This document shows positions 1 through 8,237 of a stretch of DNA of 64,000 bases, piece by piece. The stretch comes from Pseudonocardia sp. (GTDB taxonomy: Bacteria > Actinomycetota > Actinomycetes > Mycobacteriales > Pseudonocardiaceae), in NCBI RefSeq assembly GCF_029263155.1, contig NZ_JAJCYB010000122.1, forward strand, positions 26,818 through 90,817, in the 5' to 3' direction. Made by a program: the position numbers and the translations under genes. The stretch's first letter is position 1; each line of letters starts with the position of its first letter. The notes below the pieces were generated by a model. That model did no database searches. It saw only the letters and a list, made by a program, of their open reading frames with translations, and was not told where the DNA came from.

Positions 1-62
1 GTCGACGGTAGCCGGGACGGCCCCGTGGCACTCCGAAGGGTCGAACCGTCCGGTGGGAGATC

Positions 63-97
63 GGGCGGCGGCCGGCGTCTCCGTCCGGCCGCCGCCC
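63..97. terminator. strong stem-loop, likely terminator of the NlpC/P60 gene
   Basis: A perfect 13-bp inverted repeat (63-75 with 85-97, GC only, 9-nt loop) lies 28 bases beyond the stop codon of the minus-strand NlpC/P60 gene. There is no U-tract, as is usual for actinobacterial terminators. It could also serve a gene coming from the left of the window. Confidence 0.7.
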
Positions 98-124
98 ATT
101 CCCGGGGAGCGGACGTGGTCTGGG

Positions 125-1171
125 CTACAGGCGGCGGGCGCCCGCGAAGTCCCGCCCGGAGATGGAGGCGTACTTCACGACGTCCCCCGTCTGCGGCGAG
201 TTGATCATGGTGTCGTTGTCGACGGCGATGCCGACGTGGCTGACCGGGCTGTAGAAGAACACCAGGTCCCCGGCGCGGACGTCGTCGCGCGACACGGCCT
301 GGCCGACCCTGGCCTGCTGGCTCGACGAGCGCGGCAGCGTGATGCCGGCCTCGGCGAACGCCCAGGACGTGAGCCCGGAGCAGTCGAAGCTGCCGGGACC
401 CTCCGCGCCCCACTTGTAGGGCATCCCGAGCCGCGTGATCGCGGCGTTGAGCGCCTCGACCCCGGCCCCGCTCCCGGCGACCGGCCCGTCCGGGCCGCCC
501 GCGCCGGGTCCGGCCCGGTCCGCACGCTGCTGCGGGCTGAGCCGCTCCAGCAGGCGCTCGGCCTCGTCGATGCGGATCTCCGCCTCGCGCTTGCGGGCCT
601 CGAGGTCCTGCGCGGCGAGCGCGGCCGCCTCGACGGCCGCCGCGGCGCGGGCCGCGGCCGCGTCGGCCTCACCCTGGGCGGCGTCGGTGTCGTTCACCAC
701 GGCCAGCAGCTGGTCGAGCACGATCTCCTGATCGGAGGCCAGCAACTCCAACGCCGACATCTGGTCCAGGAAGTCCTGGGGCGACCCGCTGCCGAGCAGG
801 GCGTTGAACTGGTCGAGGTTGCCGCCCTCGAAGGTGGACATCGCGAACACGTCGATCTGCCGGCGGAACTGCTCCTCCGCGTCCCGGGCGGACTCGACCG
901 CCAGCCGGGCCGGTTCGACGGCGGCCTGCATCTCGGCGGCCTCGGACTCGCGGGCGGTCAGCTCGTCCTTCGCGGCGTGCCACTGCTCGGTGAGCACCTC
1001 CGCGTCGCGCTGCACCTGCTCGAGCGCGGCGGCGGCGTCCTCGGCGTTGTCGGCGGGCGGGGCGGGTTGGGCGAGCGCCGGGACGGCTCCGAGGCCGAGG
1101 CCGAGCAGCCCGGCCAGCAGCACCGCCACCACCACGGACGGGCCCGAACGACCCACTCGAGGCGAGACCAC
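125..1171 (-). CDS. ripC: NlpC/P60 peptidoglycan endopeptidase, RipC-like
   Basis: Secreted cell-wall hydrolase of 348 aa, expected to cut peptide stems of peptidoglycan during division. An N-terminal signal segment (hydrophobic run ending near ALAQP) is followed by a long Ala/Glu-rich coiled coil and a C-terminal NlpC/P60 domain with catalytic Cys264 in FDCSGLTSWAF and His312 in SHVGIAV. I start it at GTG 1171, preceded by AAGGAG at 1182-1187 with 10 nt spacing; an upstream TTG at 1219 keeps the frame open but has no such site. Coiled coil plus NlpC, and its place beside an exonuclease/UvrC-like gene and trpD-ctaE-qcrCAB, match Mycobacterium Rv2190c (RipC), which is activated by FtsEX. The orthology is inferred from synteny and architecture. 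Confidence 0.88.
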   Translation of the reverse strand: MVSPRVGRSGPSVVVAVLLAGLLGLGLGAVPALAQPAPPADNAEDAAAALEQVQRDAEVLTEQWHAAKDELTARESEAAEMQAAVEPARLAVESARDAEEQFRRQIDVFAMSTFEGGNLDQFNALLGSGSPQDFLDQMSALELLASDQEIVLDQLLAVVNDTDAAQGEADAAAARAAAAVEAAALAAQDLEARKREAEIRIDEAERLLERLSPQQRADRAGPGAGGPDGPVAGSGAGVEALNAAITRLGMPYKWGAEGPGSFDCSGLTSWAFAEAGITLPRSSSQQARVGQAVSRDDVRAGDLVFFYSPVSHVGIAVDNDTMINSPQTGDVVKYASISGRDFAGARRL

Positions 1172-1419
1172 GCGAACGCTTCTCCTTCGTCTCCCACCCG
1201 ACTGTCCCGATCGGCGCAACGCGCAGGACCGAACGGACTAACGGGCAGTGACCTTGCGTCGCCAATCGCGGTCGAATGGCTGACGTTGCCGCAAGGCCTC
1301 GCGGAGATTACGGAGACCGGCCCGACCCGTAAAGCCACCCGCGCGGCCGGCACGCCGGATCCCTGGCGTCGCGTCCACGGCGTCCCGACCAGCGACAACC
1401 GTACGATAACACCGTCATG

Positions 1420-1710
1420 TCACACAGCGTCACGCTCGTGATGCGCTGCGTCGCCGGGGGCGGCAGCTCGTCGCGGGACGGCGGCCACCAGCCGCAATCT
1501 CGGCACGAGGCCTTGATCCGCCAGCACATCGAGCGCGCGGCGCTCCGGTGCGTCGAGCTGCACCGTGGACGCGCCGGGCGGTCCGCCGGGAGCCGGTTCG
1601 TCCGGGGCCGACGGGCGCTGCGGCACCCCCGGCACGCCGAGCAGCACCCCGATCACGCACTCCCCGCAGGCGTTCCCGCGGACCTCGCAGCTGTCGCAGT
1701 CGACGATCAT
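1420..1710 (-). CDS. conserved actinobacterial hypothetical protein, Cys-rich N-terminus
   Basis: A 96-aa protein beginning MIVDCDSCEVRGNACGEC, with four cysteines in the first 18 residues (CxxC followed by CxxC) that could bind a metal. The middle segment ERRALDVLADQGLVPRLRLV is the other recognisable part. I remember short proteins with this start and this ALDVLAD segment as conserved in actinobacteria beside the NlpC/P60 gene, but no function is known to me. It reads in the same direction as the NlpC/P60 gene, 248 bases upstream of it. An overlapping plus-strand frame (1417-1758) is its shadow. Confidence 0.65.
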   Translation of the reverse strand: MIVDCDSCEVRGNACGECVIGVLLGVPGVPQRPSAPDEPAPGGPPGASTVQLDAPERRALDVLADQGLVPRLRLVAAVPRRAAAPGDAAHHERDAV

Positions 1711-1815
1711 GTTCTACTCCCGGCGGGCATCGGTGGTCCCATCACCGCGAGACGTTAGGACCGACCCCCGACATTCTCGGGTCGTCGTCGTCGTCGCCGC
1801 CGCCGCGGCGGTCGG

Positions 1816-3159
1816 TCATCCGCGCGCGATCCGGGTCAGCAACGCCGCCGACGGCAGCGTGTACGCGCCGCGTCGCTGCACCGACCGGACCACCGCCACG
1901 TCCGAGGTGGCCACCAGGACCGGGCGGCCCTCGGGCTCCGCGGCCACGAGCGAGCGGATCACGTCGTCGGCGATGACGCCCGGGTCGCTGAACAGCACGC
2001 GCAGCCCCCGGGAACCGCGGATCGGCGCGGCCACCACGCCGGCGCCGTCGAAGACGACGGTGACCTCGACCCCGGTGCGCGCGGCCAGTGCGGCCAGCTG
2101 GCCGACCAGCCGCGTGCGCTGGTCGGCCAGCGTCAGCTCCGGATCGCCGGTCTTGCTGACGTTGTAGCCGTCGACGATCAGGTGGACGGTCGGCACGGCG
2201 AGCAGCGCGTCCAGGGCGGCGGGCCCGTCGACCGGGCCGCCGCCCGCCGCGGCCGCGGCCCCGGTGACCAGGTCACCGGGCCGCGGGCCGCCCCCACCGA
2301 GCGCGAGCTCGCGCCGCAGCCCCGCCACGGCGCCACCGAGCGTGTCGACGAGCAGCCCGAGGCGCACCTCGTCGGACCGGCGGGCCTCGCGGGCCGCCTG
2401 TCGCGCCGCCGCGACCTCGGTGCCCGCCCGGTCTGCGCGCCGCCGCTCGGCCTCCGCCCGCTCGCGCTCCCGGTCGCGCTCGGCGTGCGCGTCGGCGAGA
2501 TCCGCCGCGGCCGCGCGGCGCTGGTCGGCCAGCTCCTCCTCGGCGGCCGCCCGCCCGTCCAGCGCAGCCCGCAGCGTGGCGCCCTGCTCGGACACCCGGC
2601 GGCGCAGCTGCTGGTACTCCGCGTCGCGGTGCTCGACCGCCGTGCGCGCCTGCTCGCGCACCTCGCCGAGCTCGCCGCGCAGCCGCTCCAGCTCGGCGGT
2701 CAGCTTGTCCACCCGCGACAGCGCCGCGTCCCGCTCGGCGCGCAGCTCCACGACGTCACCGCGGCGGGCCGCCGCCTCGACCGCCTCGGCGGCCGCCGGG
2801 TCCCCGGCGAGGACCGCGGCGGCGGCCACGGTGAGCGGGTCGTCCGCCGTGGGGGTCAGCTCGCCGGGGCGGTGCTCCTCCCACCAGGCGACGACCGCGG
2901 CCCGGAACGCCGCCGACGACGCCAGCTCGGCGATCAGCGCGGGCCCCCCGAGCCGGGCACGCTTGGCCGGGGTGAACCGGGCCAGGCGGCGCAGCGGGAC
3001 CGGCACCTCCTTCTCCGCCATCCCACCGACCGCCGTGGCCGCAGCGTCGGCGAGACGCGAGCGCACCGCGTCGGGCAGCCGGTCCCATTCGACGGCCGGA
3101 CCCGCGGTCGGGTCGGGGTCGCCCGGGGTGGGGGGCGAGCCGTCGGACGTCGCGGACAT
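1816..3159 (-). CDS. NYN (PIN-like) domain protein with coiled coil, putative RNase
   Basis: A 447-aa protein. The N-terminal third is helical and ends in TPAKRARLGG. The middle (about residues 140-270) is a long charged coiled coil rich in Glu, Arg and Ala. The C-terminal ~150 residues form a NYN domain of the YacP type: VHLIVDGYNVSKTG with its metal-binding Asp, VTVVFDGAG, ADDVIRSLV and VLVATSDVAVV. NYN proteins are PIN-like nucleases or RNA-binding proteins, so a role in RNA processing is inferred. It is transcribed divergently from the exonuclease gene at 3308, and its own -10 (TAGCCT) lies 6 bases before the ATG, indicating a leaderless mRNA. Confidence 0.85.
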   Translation of the reverse strand: MSATSDGSPPTPGDPDPTAGPAVEWDRLPDAVRSRLADAAATAVGGMAEKEVPVPLRRLARFTPAKRARLGGPALIAELASSAAFRAAVVAWWEEHRPGELTPTADDPLTVAAAAVLAGDPAAAEAVEAAARRGDVVELRAERDAALSRVDKLTAELERLRGELGEVREQARTAVEHRDAEYQQLRRRVSEQGATLRAALDGRAAAEEELADQRRAAAADLADAHAERDRERERAEAERRRADRAGTEVAAARQAAREARRSDEVRLGLLVDTLGGAVAGLRRELALGGGGPRPGDLVTGAAAAAGGGPVDGPAALDALLAVPTVHLIVDGYNVSKTGDPELTLADQRTRLVGQLAALAARTGVEVTVVFDGAGVVAAPIRGSRGLRVLFSDPGVIADDVIRSLVAAEPEGRPVLVATSDVAVVRSVQRRGAYTLPSAALLTRIARG

Positions 3160-3165
3160 CGCACC

Positions 3166-3171
3166 AGGCTA
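3166..3171 (-). promoter_or_regulatory. -10 element of the NYN gene (leaderless)
   Basis: TAGCCT on the minus strand, 6 bases before ATG 3159; transcription would begin at or next to the start codon. Confidence 0.55.
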
Positions 3172-3294
3172 TCGGCGTCGCGGGCGGGCGTACCGGCGGC
3201 GCGGTGACCGGATCGCCGGATCGGCCCCACCCCGGGGTACCGCGCCGGCGAGTGGGCGAACTGATGTTCGACCGACCCTGTCGGGGGTCGCCCC

Positions 3295-3300
3295 TAGCGT
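3295..3300 (+). promoter_or_regulatory. -10 element of the exonuclease/UvrC-like gene (leaderless)
   Basis: TAGCGT ends 7 bases before GTG 3308. No Shine-Dalgarno sequence is visible, so this spacing decides the start. Confidence 0.55.
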
Positions 3301-3307
3301 GACGCCC

Positions 3308-5023
3308 GTGACCGCTCCCCCGGCCCAGCTCTCGTTCGACGAGCTGGGCACCCCGCTGCGCGAGGTGACGTTCGTCGTGCTCGACCTGGAGACCACCGGC
3401 GGCTCCGCGCAGCGCGACTCGATCACCGAGATCGGGGCGTTCAAGGTGCGCGGCGGCGAGCGGATCGGCGAGCTGTCGACCCTGGTCGACCCGGGCGTCG
3501 GCATCCCGCCGGGGATCGTGGCGCTGACCGGCATCACCACCGCCATGGTGCAGAGCGCACCGCCGCTGCCCGCGGTGCTCCCCGCGCTGCTGGAGTTCCT
3601 GCGCGGGTCGGTGCTGGTGGCCCACAACGCCCCGTTCGACTCCGGGTTCCTGCGCGCGGCGTGCGAGCGCCACGGGCACGCCTGGCCCCGCCCGCCCGTG
3701 CTGTGCACCGCCCGGCTGGCCCGTGCCGTGCTCACCCGCGACGAGGCACCGAGCGTGCGGCTGGGCGCGCTCGCCCGGCACTTCGGCACCGCCACCACGC
3801 CCGACCACCGCGCGCCCGCCGACGCGGCCGCCACCGTCGAGGTGCTCCACCACCTGCTGGAGCGCATCGGCAACCTCGGGGTCCAGAGCCTCGAGGAGCT
3901 GCTGGCCATGGCCCGCGACTCCGCGCCGCACCGGCCCACCACCGCGCAGCGGCGCAAGCGGGTCCTCGCCCGCGGGGTGCCCTCGGCGCCGGGGGTGTAC
4001 CTGTTCCGCGGGGCGCGCGACGAGGTGCTCTACGTCGGCACCAGCGGTGACCTGGCCCGCCGGGTCCGCAGCTACTTCACCGCGGGCGAGCGCCGTCGCC
4101 GGGTGCGCGACATGGTCACGCTCGCCGAGCGGGTCGAGACCGTCGTCTGCGCCCACGCGCTGGAGGCGTCCGTGCGCGAGCTGCGCCTGATCGCCGCGCA
4201 CCGGCCGCGCTACAACCGCCGCTCCCGCAACCCGCACCGCGGCTGGTGGGTCGCCACCACGGTCGAGCCGTTCCCCCGGCTCACCGTCGTCACCACGCCG
4301 CGCGAGGGGGCGCTGGGCCCGTTCGGCTCCCGGCGCGCCGCGACCACGGCGGCCGAGACCCTGCTCGACGCCGTGCCGCTGCGCGGCTGCACCCTGCGCA
4401 TCCCTGCCCGGGGCGGCACGGCCGGCCCGTGCGTGCTGCACGGGCTGGGCCGCTGCGGCGCGCCGTGCGCGGGCCTGCAGTCCGTGGACGAGTACGCGCC
4501 CGCCGTCCACGCGCTGACGCGGCTGGTGGAGGGGCGCGACGCCACGGCGATCGGGCGGCTCGCCGACGTTGTGGACGCCCTCGCCGCGCGGGAGCGCTTC
4601 GAGGACGCCGCCCGCCGCCGGGACCGGCTGGCGGGGCTGATCACCGCGCTGGCCCGCACCCAGCGCCTCGCCGCGCTGGCCGCCGTCGAGGAGCTGGTGG
4701 GCGCGCGACCGGACGGCCGGGGCGGCTGGGAGGTGGCGGTGCTGCGCCACGGCCGCCTCGCCGCCGCCGGTGTCGCCCCGCGCGGCACCCCTCCGATGCC
4801 GGTCATCGACGCCCTGCGGCTGGGCGCCACCACCGTCCTCACCGGTCCCGGCCCGCTGCACGGCGCACCGCCCGAGGAGGTACGACTGCTGCACCGCTGG
4901 CTGGCCACCGGCGGCACCCGCCTCGTGCACGGGCACTGGGCCGAACCCGCCCGGGGAGCCCCGTCCTGGGAGGCGTGGGCCGCCCGCGCCCGGCCGCTGG
5001 AGGTGGTGCACGACCGACTATGA
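3308..5023 (+). CDS. DEDDh 3'-5' exonuclease fused to GIY-YIG / UvrC-like region
   Basis: A 571-aa DNA repair-type protein. Residues ~20-190 are a DnaQ-like exonuclease with motif I VLDLETTGG, motif II AHNAPFDSGFL and motif III HRAPADAAAT. Residues ~220-310 form a GIY-YIG domain (APGVYLFRG...VLYVGTSGDLARRVRSYF) like the N-terminal nuclease of UvrC. The remainder resembles UvrC sequence around CVLHGLGRCGAPCAG, but the UvrC RNase H and HhH domains are absent, so it is not a complete UvrC. Mycobacterium Rv2191 has the same architecture and position. The frame is open far upstream, but GTG 3308 (or GTG 3299) fits the promoter and family N-terminus. It probably processes damaged or branched DNA; the substrate is unknown. 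Confidence 0.88.
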   Translation: MTAPPAQLSFDELGTPLREVTFVVLDLETTGGSAQRDSITEIGAFKVRGGERIGELSTLVDPGVGIPPGIVALTGITTAMVQSAPPLPAVLPALLEFLRGSVLVAHNAPFDSGFLRAACERHGHAWPRPPVLCTARLARAVLTRDEAPSVRLGALARHFGTATTPDHRAPADAAATVEVLHHLLERIGNLGVQSLEELLAMARDSAPHRPTTAQRRKRVLARGVPSAPGVYLFRGARDEVLYVGTSGDLARRVRSYFTAGERRRRVRDMVTLAERVETVVCAHALEASVRELRLIAAHRPRYNRRSRNPHRGWWVATTVEPFPRLTVVTTPREGALGPFGSRRAATTAAETLLDAVPLRGCTLRIPARGGTAGPCVLHGLGRCGAPCAGLQSVDEYAPAVHALTRLVEGRDATAIGRLADVVDALAARERFEDAARRRDRLAGLITALARTQRLAALAAVEELVGARPDGRGGWEVAVLRHGRLAAAGVAPRGTPPMPVIDALRLGATTVLTGPGPLHGAPPEEVRLLHRWLATGGTRLVHGHWAEPARGAPSWEAWAARARPLEVVHDRL

Positions 5024-5341
5024 GGATGCGGGCCGGCCGGGCCGGGCGACACCGCGGTCGCAGATCCTCCCGCCCGTCGCAGACCAACCGGCCCGTCGCA
5101 GGTCCTCCCGTCCGTCGCAGGTCCTCCCGTCCGTCGCAGGGGCTGCACCCGCTGCGACGAGCAGGTGGGTCTGCGACCACCACCGGGCGGTGGCCACACC
5201 GGCCGCCGCCGTTCCCCCCGCCCCCGCGCGCCCCGGGCACCGCGCCCGGTCGGGTCCGGGCATGATCGGGCCGCGGCCGAGGGGATACCGTCACGTCTCG
5301 TCCGGAGCGCCCGCCGTCCCGCCACCCCACAGGAGTCCCCC
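5024..5341. repeat. intergenic direct repeats built on GTCGCAG
   Basis: No gene is seen in this gap. Between about 5052 and 5180 the motif GTCGCAG recurs five times, each followed by a variable 10-12-nt tract; a 19-base unit (cgtcgcaggtcctcccgtc) is present twice in tandem. The run ends with reverse-complement copies (CTGCGACGAG, GGTCTGCGACC) that can pair with the first ones, giving a long, branched hairpin after the exonuclease stop. A related element occurs at 59998-60066. Confidence 0.6.
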
Positions 5342-5620
5342 GTGATCACCGCGATCGTCCTGGTGCGTACCGCCGCCGACCGCATCCCCGAGACGGCGCA
5401 GGCCATCGCCGACCTCGACGGGGTCAGCGAGGTCTACTCCTGCGCCGGCGACGTCGACCTGATCGCCATGGTCCGGGTCGCCGAGCACGACCAGCTCGCC
5501 GACGTGATCGCCGGGCGGATGAGCAAGGTCGACGGGGTCGTGCACACCGACACCCACATCGCCTTCCGCTCCTACTCCCGGGCGGACACCGAAGCGACCT
5601 TCTCCGCCGGCCTGGACTGA
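5342..5620 (+). CDS. stand-alone Lrp/AsnC ligand-binding (RAM) domain protein
   Basis: A 92-aa protein consisting only of an AsnC-type effector domain: the N-terminal strand ITAIVLVRT, a helix AQAIADLDGVSEVYSCAGDVDLIAMVRV, and a C-terminal strand VHTDTHIAFRSYS. The helix-turn-helix of full Lrp regulators is missing, so it is expected to bind a small molecule and/or pair with another Lrp protein rather than bind DNA. The start is GTG 5342, with AGGAG at 5331-5335 and 6 nt spacing. It lies convergent to trpD, separated by a 368-bp gap; an amino-acid sensing role is only suggested by that. Confidence 0.85.
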   Translation: MITAIVLVRTAADRIPETAQAIADLDGVSEVYSCAGDVDLIAMVRVAEHDQLADVIAGRMSKVDGVVHTDTHIAFRSYSRADTEATFSAGLD

Positions 5621-5988
5621 ACCGCACCGAGCCCAACGTGCGTCCGGCCCGGTCACACCCGACCGGTGTGGGCGGCGGGCACGGGCCGACGACCGCCTCG
5701 GGCCGGCTGCCTACCCTCGTTCGGCCGGCGATGATCGGCGGTTCGGAACACGCAGCGCGCTCGGCCACGTCTCCGGGTTCCCCTCCGTCGATCATGGGTC
5801 GCCGGTCCACAGCCACCGGCGCCCACCGTGCCCGCCGGCGCGGGCCCGCGACACAGGGGACCGCGACACACAGGGACCCGCCACCCACCGGGACCCGCCA
5901 CCCGCACGTGATCGCCGGACCGGGTGCGCGCCCGACCGAACCGCGCCAACCGCGCCGGCTCACGACCGGCCGCGCGGGCCGGGCTCGG
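5621..5988. other. intergenic gap with short direct repeats, no gene
   Basis: Between the convergent AsnC-domain gene and trpD I see no credible coding region. A 14-bp motif (GGGACCCGCCACCC) occurs at 5873-5886 and again at 5890-5903, preceded by two GCGACACA motifs. The open frames crossing the gap have the composition of random high-GC sequence. Confidence 0.5.
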
Positions 5989-7053
5989 TCAGCCGGCCCG
6001 CAACCCCGAGGACACCTCGGCCCACCGTGCCAGCAGCCGCTCCCCGGCCCCGGAGTCGATCGCCTCGGCCACCCGGGGCAGCGCGGCGGCCAGGTCGTCG
6101 GCCAGCGACGGCCCGGGACCGTCGAACGCCACCATGGCGGCGGCCGCGTTGAGCAGCACCGCGTCGCGGACCGGCCCGCGCTCACCGGCGAGCACGGCGC
6201 GGAACACCGCGGCGTTGACGGCCGCGTCCCCGCCGCGCAGGTCCTCGCGGGTGGCCGGGGGCAGGCCGAGAACGGCGGGATCCACCGTCTCCACCCGCAC
6301 CCGACCGCCTGTGACGACCCGCACCGTCGACGTCCCGGCGGTGGTGAGCTCGTCGAGACCGTCGTCGCCGCGCACGACCAGTGCGGAGGTGCCGCGAGCG
6401 GCGAGCACGTCGGCCACCACCGGCAGCATGGTGGGGAACGCGCAGCCGATCAGCGCGGCCGCGGGCTGGGCCGGGTTGTTCAGCGGGCCCAGCACGTTCA
6501 TCGCCGTGGGCACCCCGAGCTCGCGCCGCGGCCCCGCGGTGTGACGCATCGCCGGGTGGAACACCGGCGCGAAGCAGAACCCGATGCCGGTCTCGGCGAC
6601 GCAGGCGGCCACCCCGGCGGCGGGCAGGTCGATGGCGATCCCGAGCGCCTCCAGCACGTCGGCCGTGCCGCTGGCCGAGGAGGCCGCGCGGCCGCCGTGC
6701 TTGACCACCGGCGCACCCGCCGCGGCCACCACCACGGCGGCCATCGACGAGATGTTGACGGTGTGCGCCTGGTCGCCCCCCGTTCCGACGACGTCCACGG
6801 CGCGCACCGGGACCGTGAACCGGCTCGCGTGCGCGAGCATCGTCTCGGAGAGCCCGGTGATCTCGGCCGCCGTCTCCCCCTTCGCCCGCAGCGCCACGAG
6901 GAACCCGGCGAGCTGTGCGGGGGTGGCCTCCGCGGAGAGCACACGCTCCATCACCCAGGCGGTCTCCGGTGCGGCGAGGTCCTCGCCGCGGATCAGCCTG
7001 CCCAGCAGAGCCGGCCAGGTGATCGGCGCGGGCCCGGGGGCCGGGTCAGCCAC
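5989..7053 (-). CDS. trpD: anthranilate phosphoribosyltransferase
   Basis: Transfers phosphoribosyl from PRPP to anthranilate, the second step of the tryptophan branch, in the cytoplasm. The 354-aa length is normal. Signature elements are visible: VDVVGTGGD (PRPP pyrophosphate loop), NISSMAA, KHGGRAASS with the substrate-contacting residues, MRHTAGPRRELGVPTAMNVLGPLNNPA, and the metal-binding RGDDGLDELTTAG. The start is GTG 7053, which overlaps the end of the upstream receiver-domain gene by 8 bases, so the two are probably translationally coupled. No other trp genes are nearby, as in Mycobacterium, where trpD (Rv2192c) also sits alone next to ctaE. Confidence 0.95.
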   Translation of the reverse strand: MADPAPGPAPITWPALLGRLIRGEDLAAPETAWVMERVLSAEATPAQLAGFLVALRAKGETAAEITGLSETMLAHASRFTVPVRAVDVVGTGGDQAHTVNISSMAAVVVAAAGAPVVKHGGRAASSASGTADVLEALGIAIDLPAAGVAACVAETGIGFCFAPVFHPAMRHTAGPRRELGVPTAMNVLGPLNNPAQPAAALIGCAFPTMLPVVADVLAARGTSALVVRGDDGLDELTTAGTSTVRVVTGGRVRVETVDPAVLGLPPATREDLRGGDAAVNAAVFRAVLAGERGPVRDAVLLNAAAAMVAFDGPGPSLADDLAAALPRVAEAIDSGAGERLLARWAEVSSGLRAG

Positions 7054-7486
7054 GGACGGCGGGGAGATCCGCCTGCGTCCGGCGCAGGACCTCGGCCACG
7101 GTCTCGGCGGCGGTCAGCGGGTCGAGCGGGTGCACCAGCACCGCGTCGGCCTGCGACCAGGTGGCGAGCCAGCGGTCGTCGCGGCGGCGGACCGTCACGA
7201 CGATCGGCGGGCAGTCGACGATCTCGTTCTTCAGCTGGCGGGAGACGCCCATGCCGCCGGTGGGCTGGGCCTCCCCGTCGAGGATCGCGAGGTCGACCGA
7301 GCCGGAGTCGGCGGCCACGAGCACCTCGGCGATCCCGCCGCACTCGACGAACGTGATGCGGCCGAGATCGGGCGCGGGCCGCCGTCCGACGGCCATCGTG
7401 ATGGCCTCGCGGACCTCGGGCCGGTGGCTGAACACCAGCACGGTCAGGGACGCCTTCTGGGCCTCGGGCACGGCGGGGCTGTTCAC
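7046..7486 (-). CDS. response regulator receiver-like protein
   Basis: A 146-aa single-domain protein with a CheY-like fold: LTVLVFSHRPEVREAITMAV (strand 1 and helix 1), VDLAILDGEAQPTGGMGVSR with the expected phospho-acceptor Asp in LAILDGE, PPIVVTVRRRDDRW and a closing LVHPLDPLTAAETVAEVLRR. The N-terminal acidic pair is replaced by SHRP, so phosphorylation may be impaired or absent. No output domain is present. It starts at GTG 7486, 7 bases after a -10 element, and overlaps trpD. No kinase is adjacent; its role towards trpD or the oxidase genes is unknown. Confidence 0.75.
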   Translation of the reverse strand: MNSPAVPEAQKASLTVLVFSHRPEVREAITMAVGRRPAPDLGRITFVECGGIAEVLVAADSGSVDLAILDGEAQPTGGMGVSRQLKNEIVDCPPIVVTVRRRDDRWLATWSQADAVLVHPLDPLTAAETVAEVLRRTQADLPAVRG

Positions 7487-7493
7487 GACGCGA

Positions 7494-7499
7494 ACTCTA
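7494..7499 (-). promoter_or_regulatory. -10 element of the receiver-trpD operon (leaderless)
   Basis: TAGAGT on the minus strand, 7 bases before GTG 7486. Confidence 0.6.
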
Positions 7500-7569
7500 G
7501 AGGAGGGCCGTGGCGAGCCCGACACGAACCGCCGGGGTCCCCGACAGGCTGTAGAAGTTGGTCTGGGGT

Positions 7570-7575
7570 CATAAT
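7570..7575 (+). promoter_or_regulatory. -10 element of ctaE-qcrCAB
   Basis: CATAAT, 7 bases before GTG 7583, lies back to back with the receiver-trpD promoter. It supports GTG 7583 over ATG 7574, because ATG 7574 would lie within the -10 element. Confidence 0.55.
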
Positions 7576-7582
7576 GCTCGGT

Positions 7583-8185
7583 GTGACGACAGCGGCTCCC
7601 AACATCAGCGCGCGCATCCACTCGCTGAACCGGCCCAACCTGGTCAGCGTCGGCACGATCGTCTGGCTGTCCAGCGAGCTGATGTTCTTCGCCGGGCTGT
7701 TCGCGATCTACTTCACCGCGCGCGCCCAGGCACAGGGTGAGTGGCCCCCGCCGCCCACCGAACTCAATGTCCCGTACGCGCTGGCGGTGACGATCGTCCT
7801 CGTGGCGTCGTCGTTCACCTGCCAGTTCGGGGTGTTCGCCGCCGAGCGGGGTGACGTGTTCGGCCTGCGCCGGTGGTACCTGCTCACCCTGGTCATGGGG
7901 GCGGCGTTCGTGATCGGCCAGGCCTACGAGTACAGCGTGCTCGTGCTCGACCACGACACCACGCTCGCCTCGAGCGCCTACGGCACCGTCTTCTACATGG
8001 CCACGGGGTTCCACGCCCTGCACGTGATCGGCGGCCTGGTCGCGTTCGTGTACCTGCTCATCCGGACGAAGCTGAGCAAGTTCACCCCGCAGCAGGCCAC
8101 CGCCGCGATCGTCGTGTCGTACTACTGGCACTTCGTCGACGTGGTGTGGGTCGGCCTGTTCGCCGTCATCTACTTCATCCGCTGA
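7583..8185 (+). CDS. ctaE: cytochrome c oxidase (aa3) subunit III
   Basis: Integral membrane subunit of the terminal oxidase, 200 aa with five membrane segments, as in the short actinobacterial CtaE. Diagnostic stretches are ARIHSLNRPNLVSVGTIVWLSSE, ELMFFAGLFAIYFTARAQ, the conserved Glu/His helices GQAYEYSVLVLDHDTTLASSAYGTVFY and GFHALHVIGGLVAFVYLL, and YYWHFVDVVWVGLFAVIYFI at the C-terminus. It is followed after 52 bases by qcrC, giving the ctaE-qcrC-qcrA-qcrB order used by actinobacteria for the bc1-aa3 supercomplex. The start is GTG 7583 from promoter spacing; ATG 7574 would add three residues. Confidence 0.95.
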   Translation: MTTAAPNISARIHSLNRPNLVSVGTIVWLSSELMFFAGLFAIYFTARAQAQGEWPPPPTELNVPYALAVTIVLVASSFTCQFGVFAAERGDVFGLRRWYLLTLVMGAAFVIGQAYEYSVLVLDHDTTLASSAYGTVFYMATGFHALHVIGGLVAFVYLLIRTKLSKFTPQQATAAIVVSYYWHFVDVVWVGLFAVIYFIR

Positions 8186-8237
8186 CATGCCACATCCCGA
8201 GATGCCAGGCCATGCCGAACGATCCGAAGGCGCGACG

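Noticed and set aside
1172..1419. A ydaO-type (c-di-AMP) riboswitch upstream of the NlpC/P60 gene, as often found in actinobacteria
   Set aside because: I could not find the conserved core of that riboswitch in this 248-bp gap on the minus strand.
1417..1758. Plus-strand ORF opposite the Cys-rich small protein
   Set aside because: Composition is that of a GC-rich shadow; the minus-strand frame has a recognisable conserved sequence and metal-binding-like cysteines.
2264..3307. N-terminal extension of the exonuclease protein upstream to 2264
   Set aside because: It is antisense to the NYN gene, Ser/Ala/Arg-rich as a shadow frame, and the promoter and family N-terminus place the start at 3299-3308.
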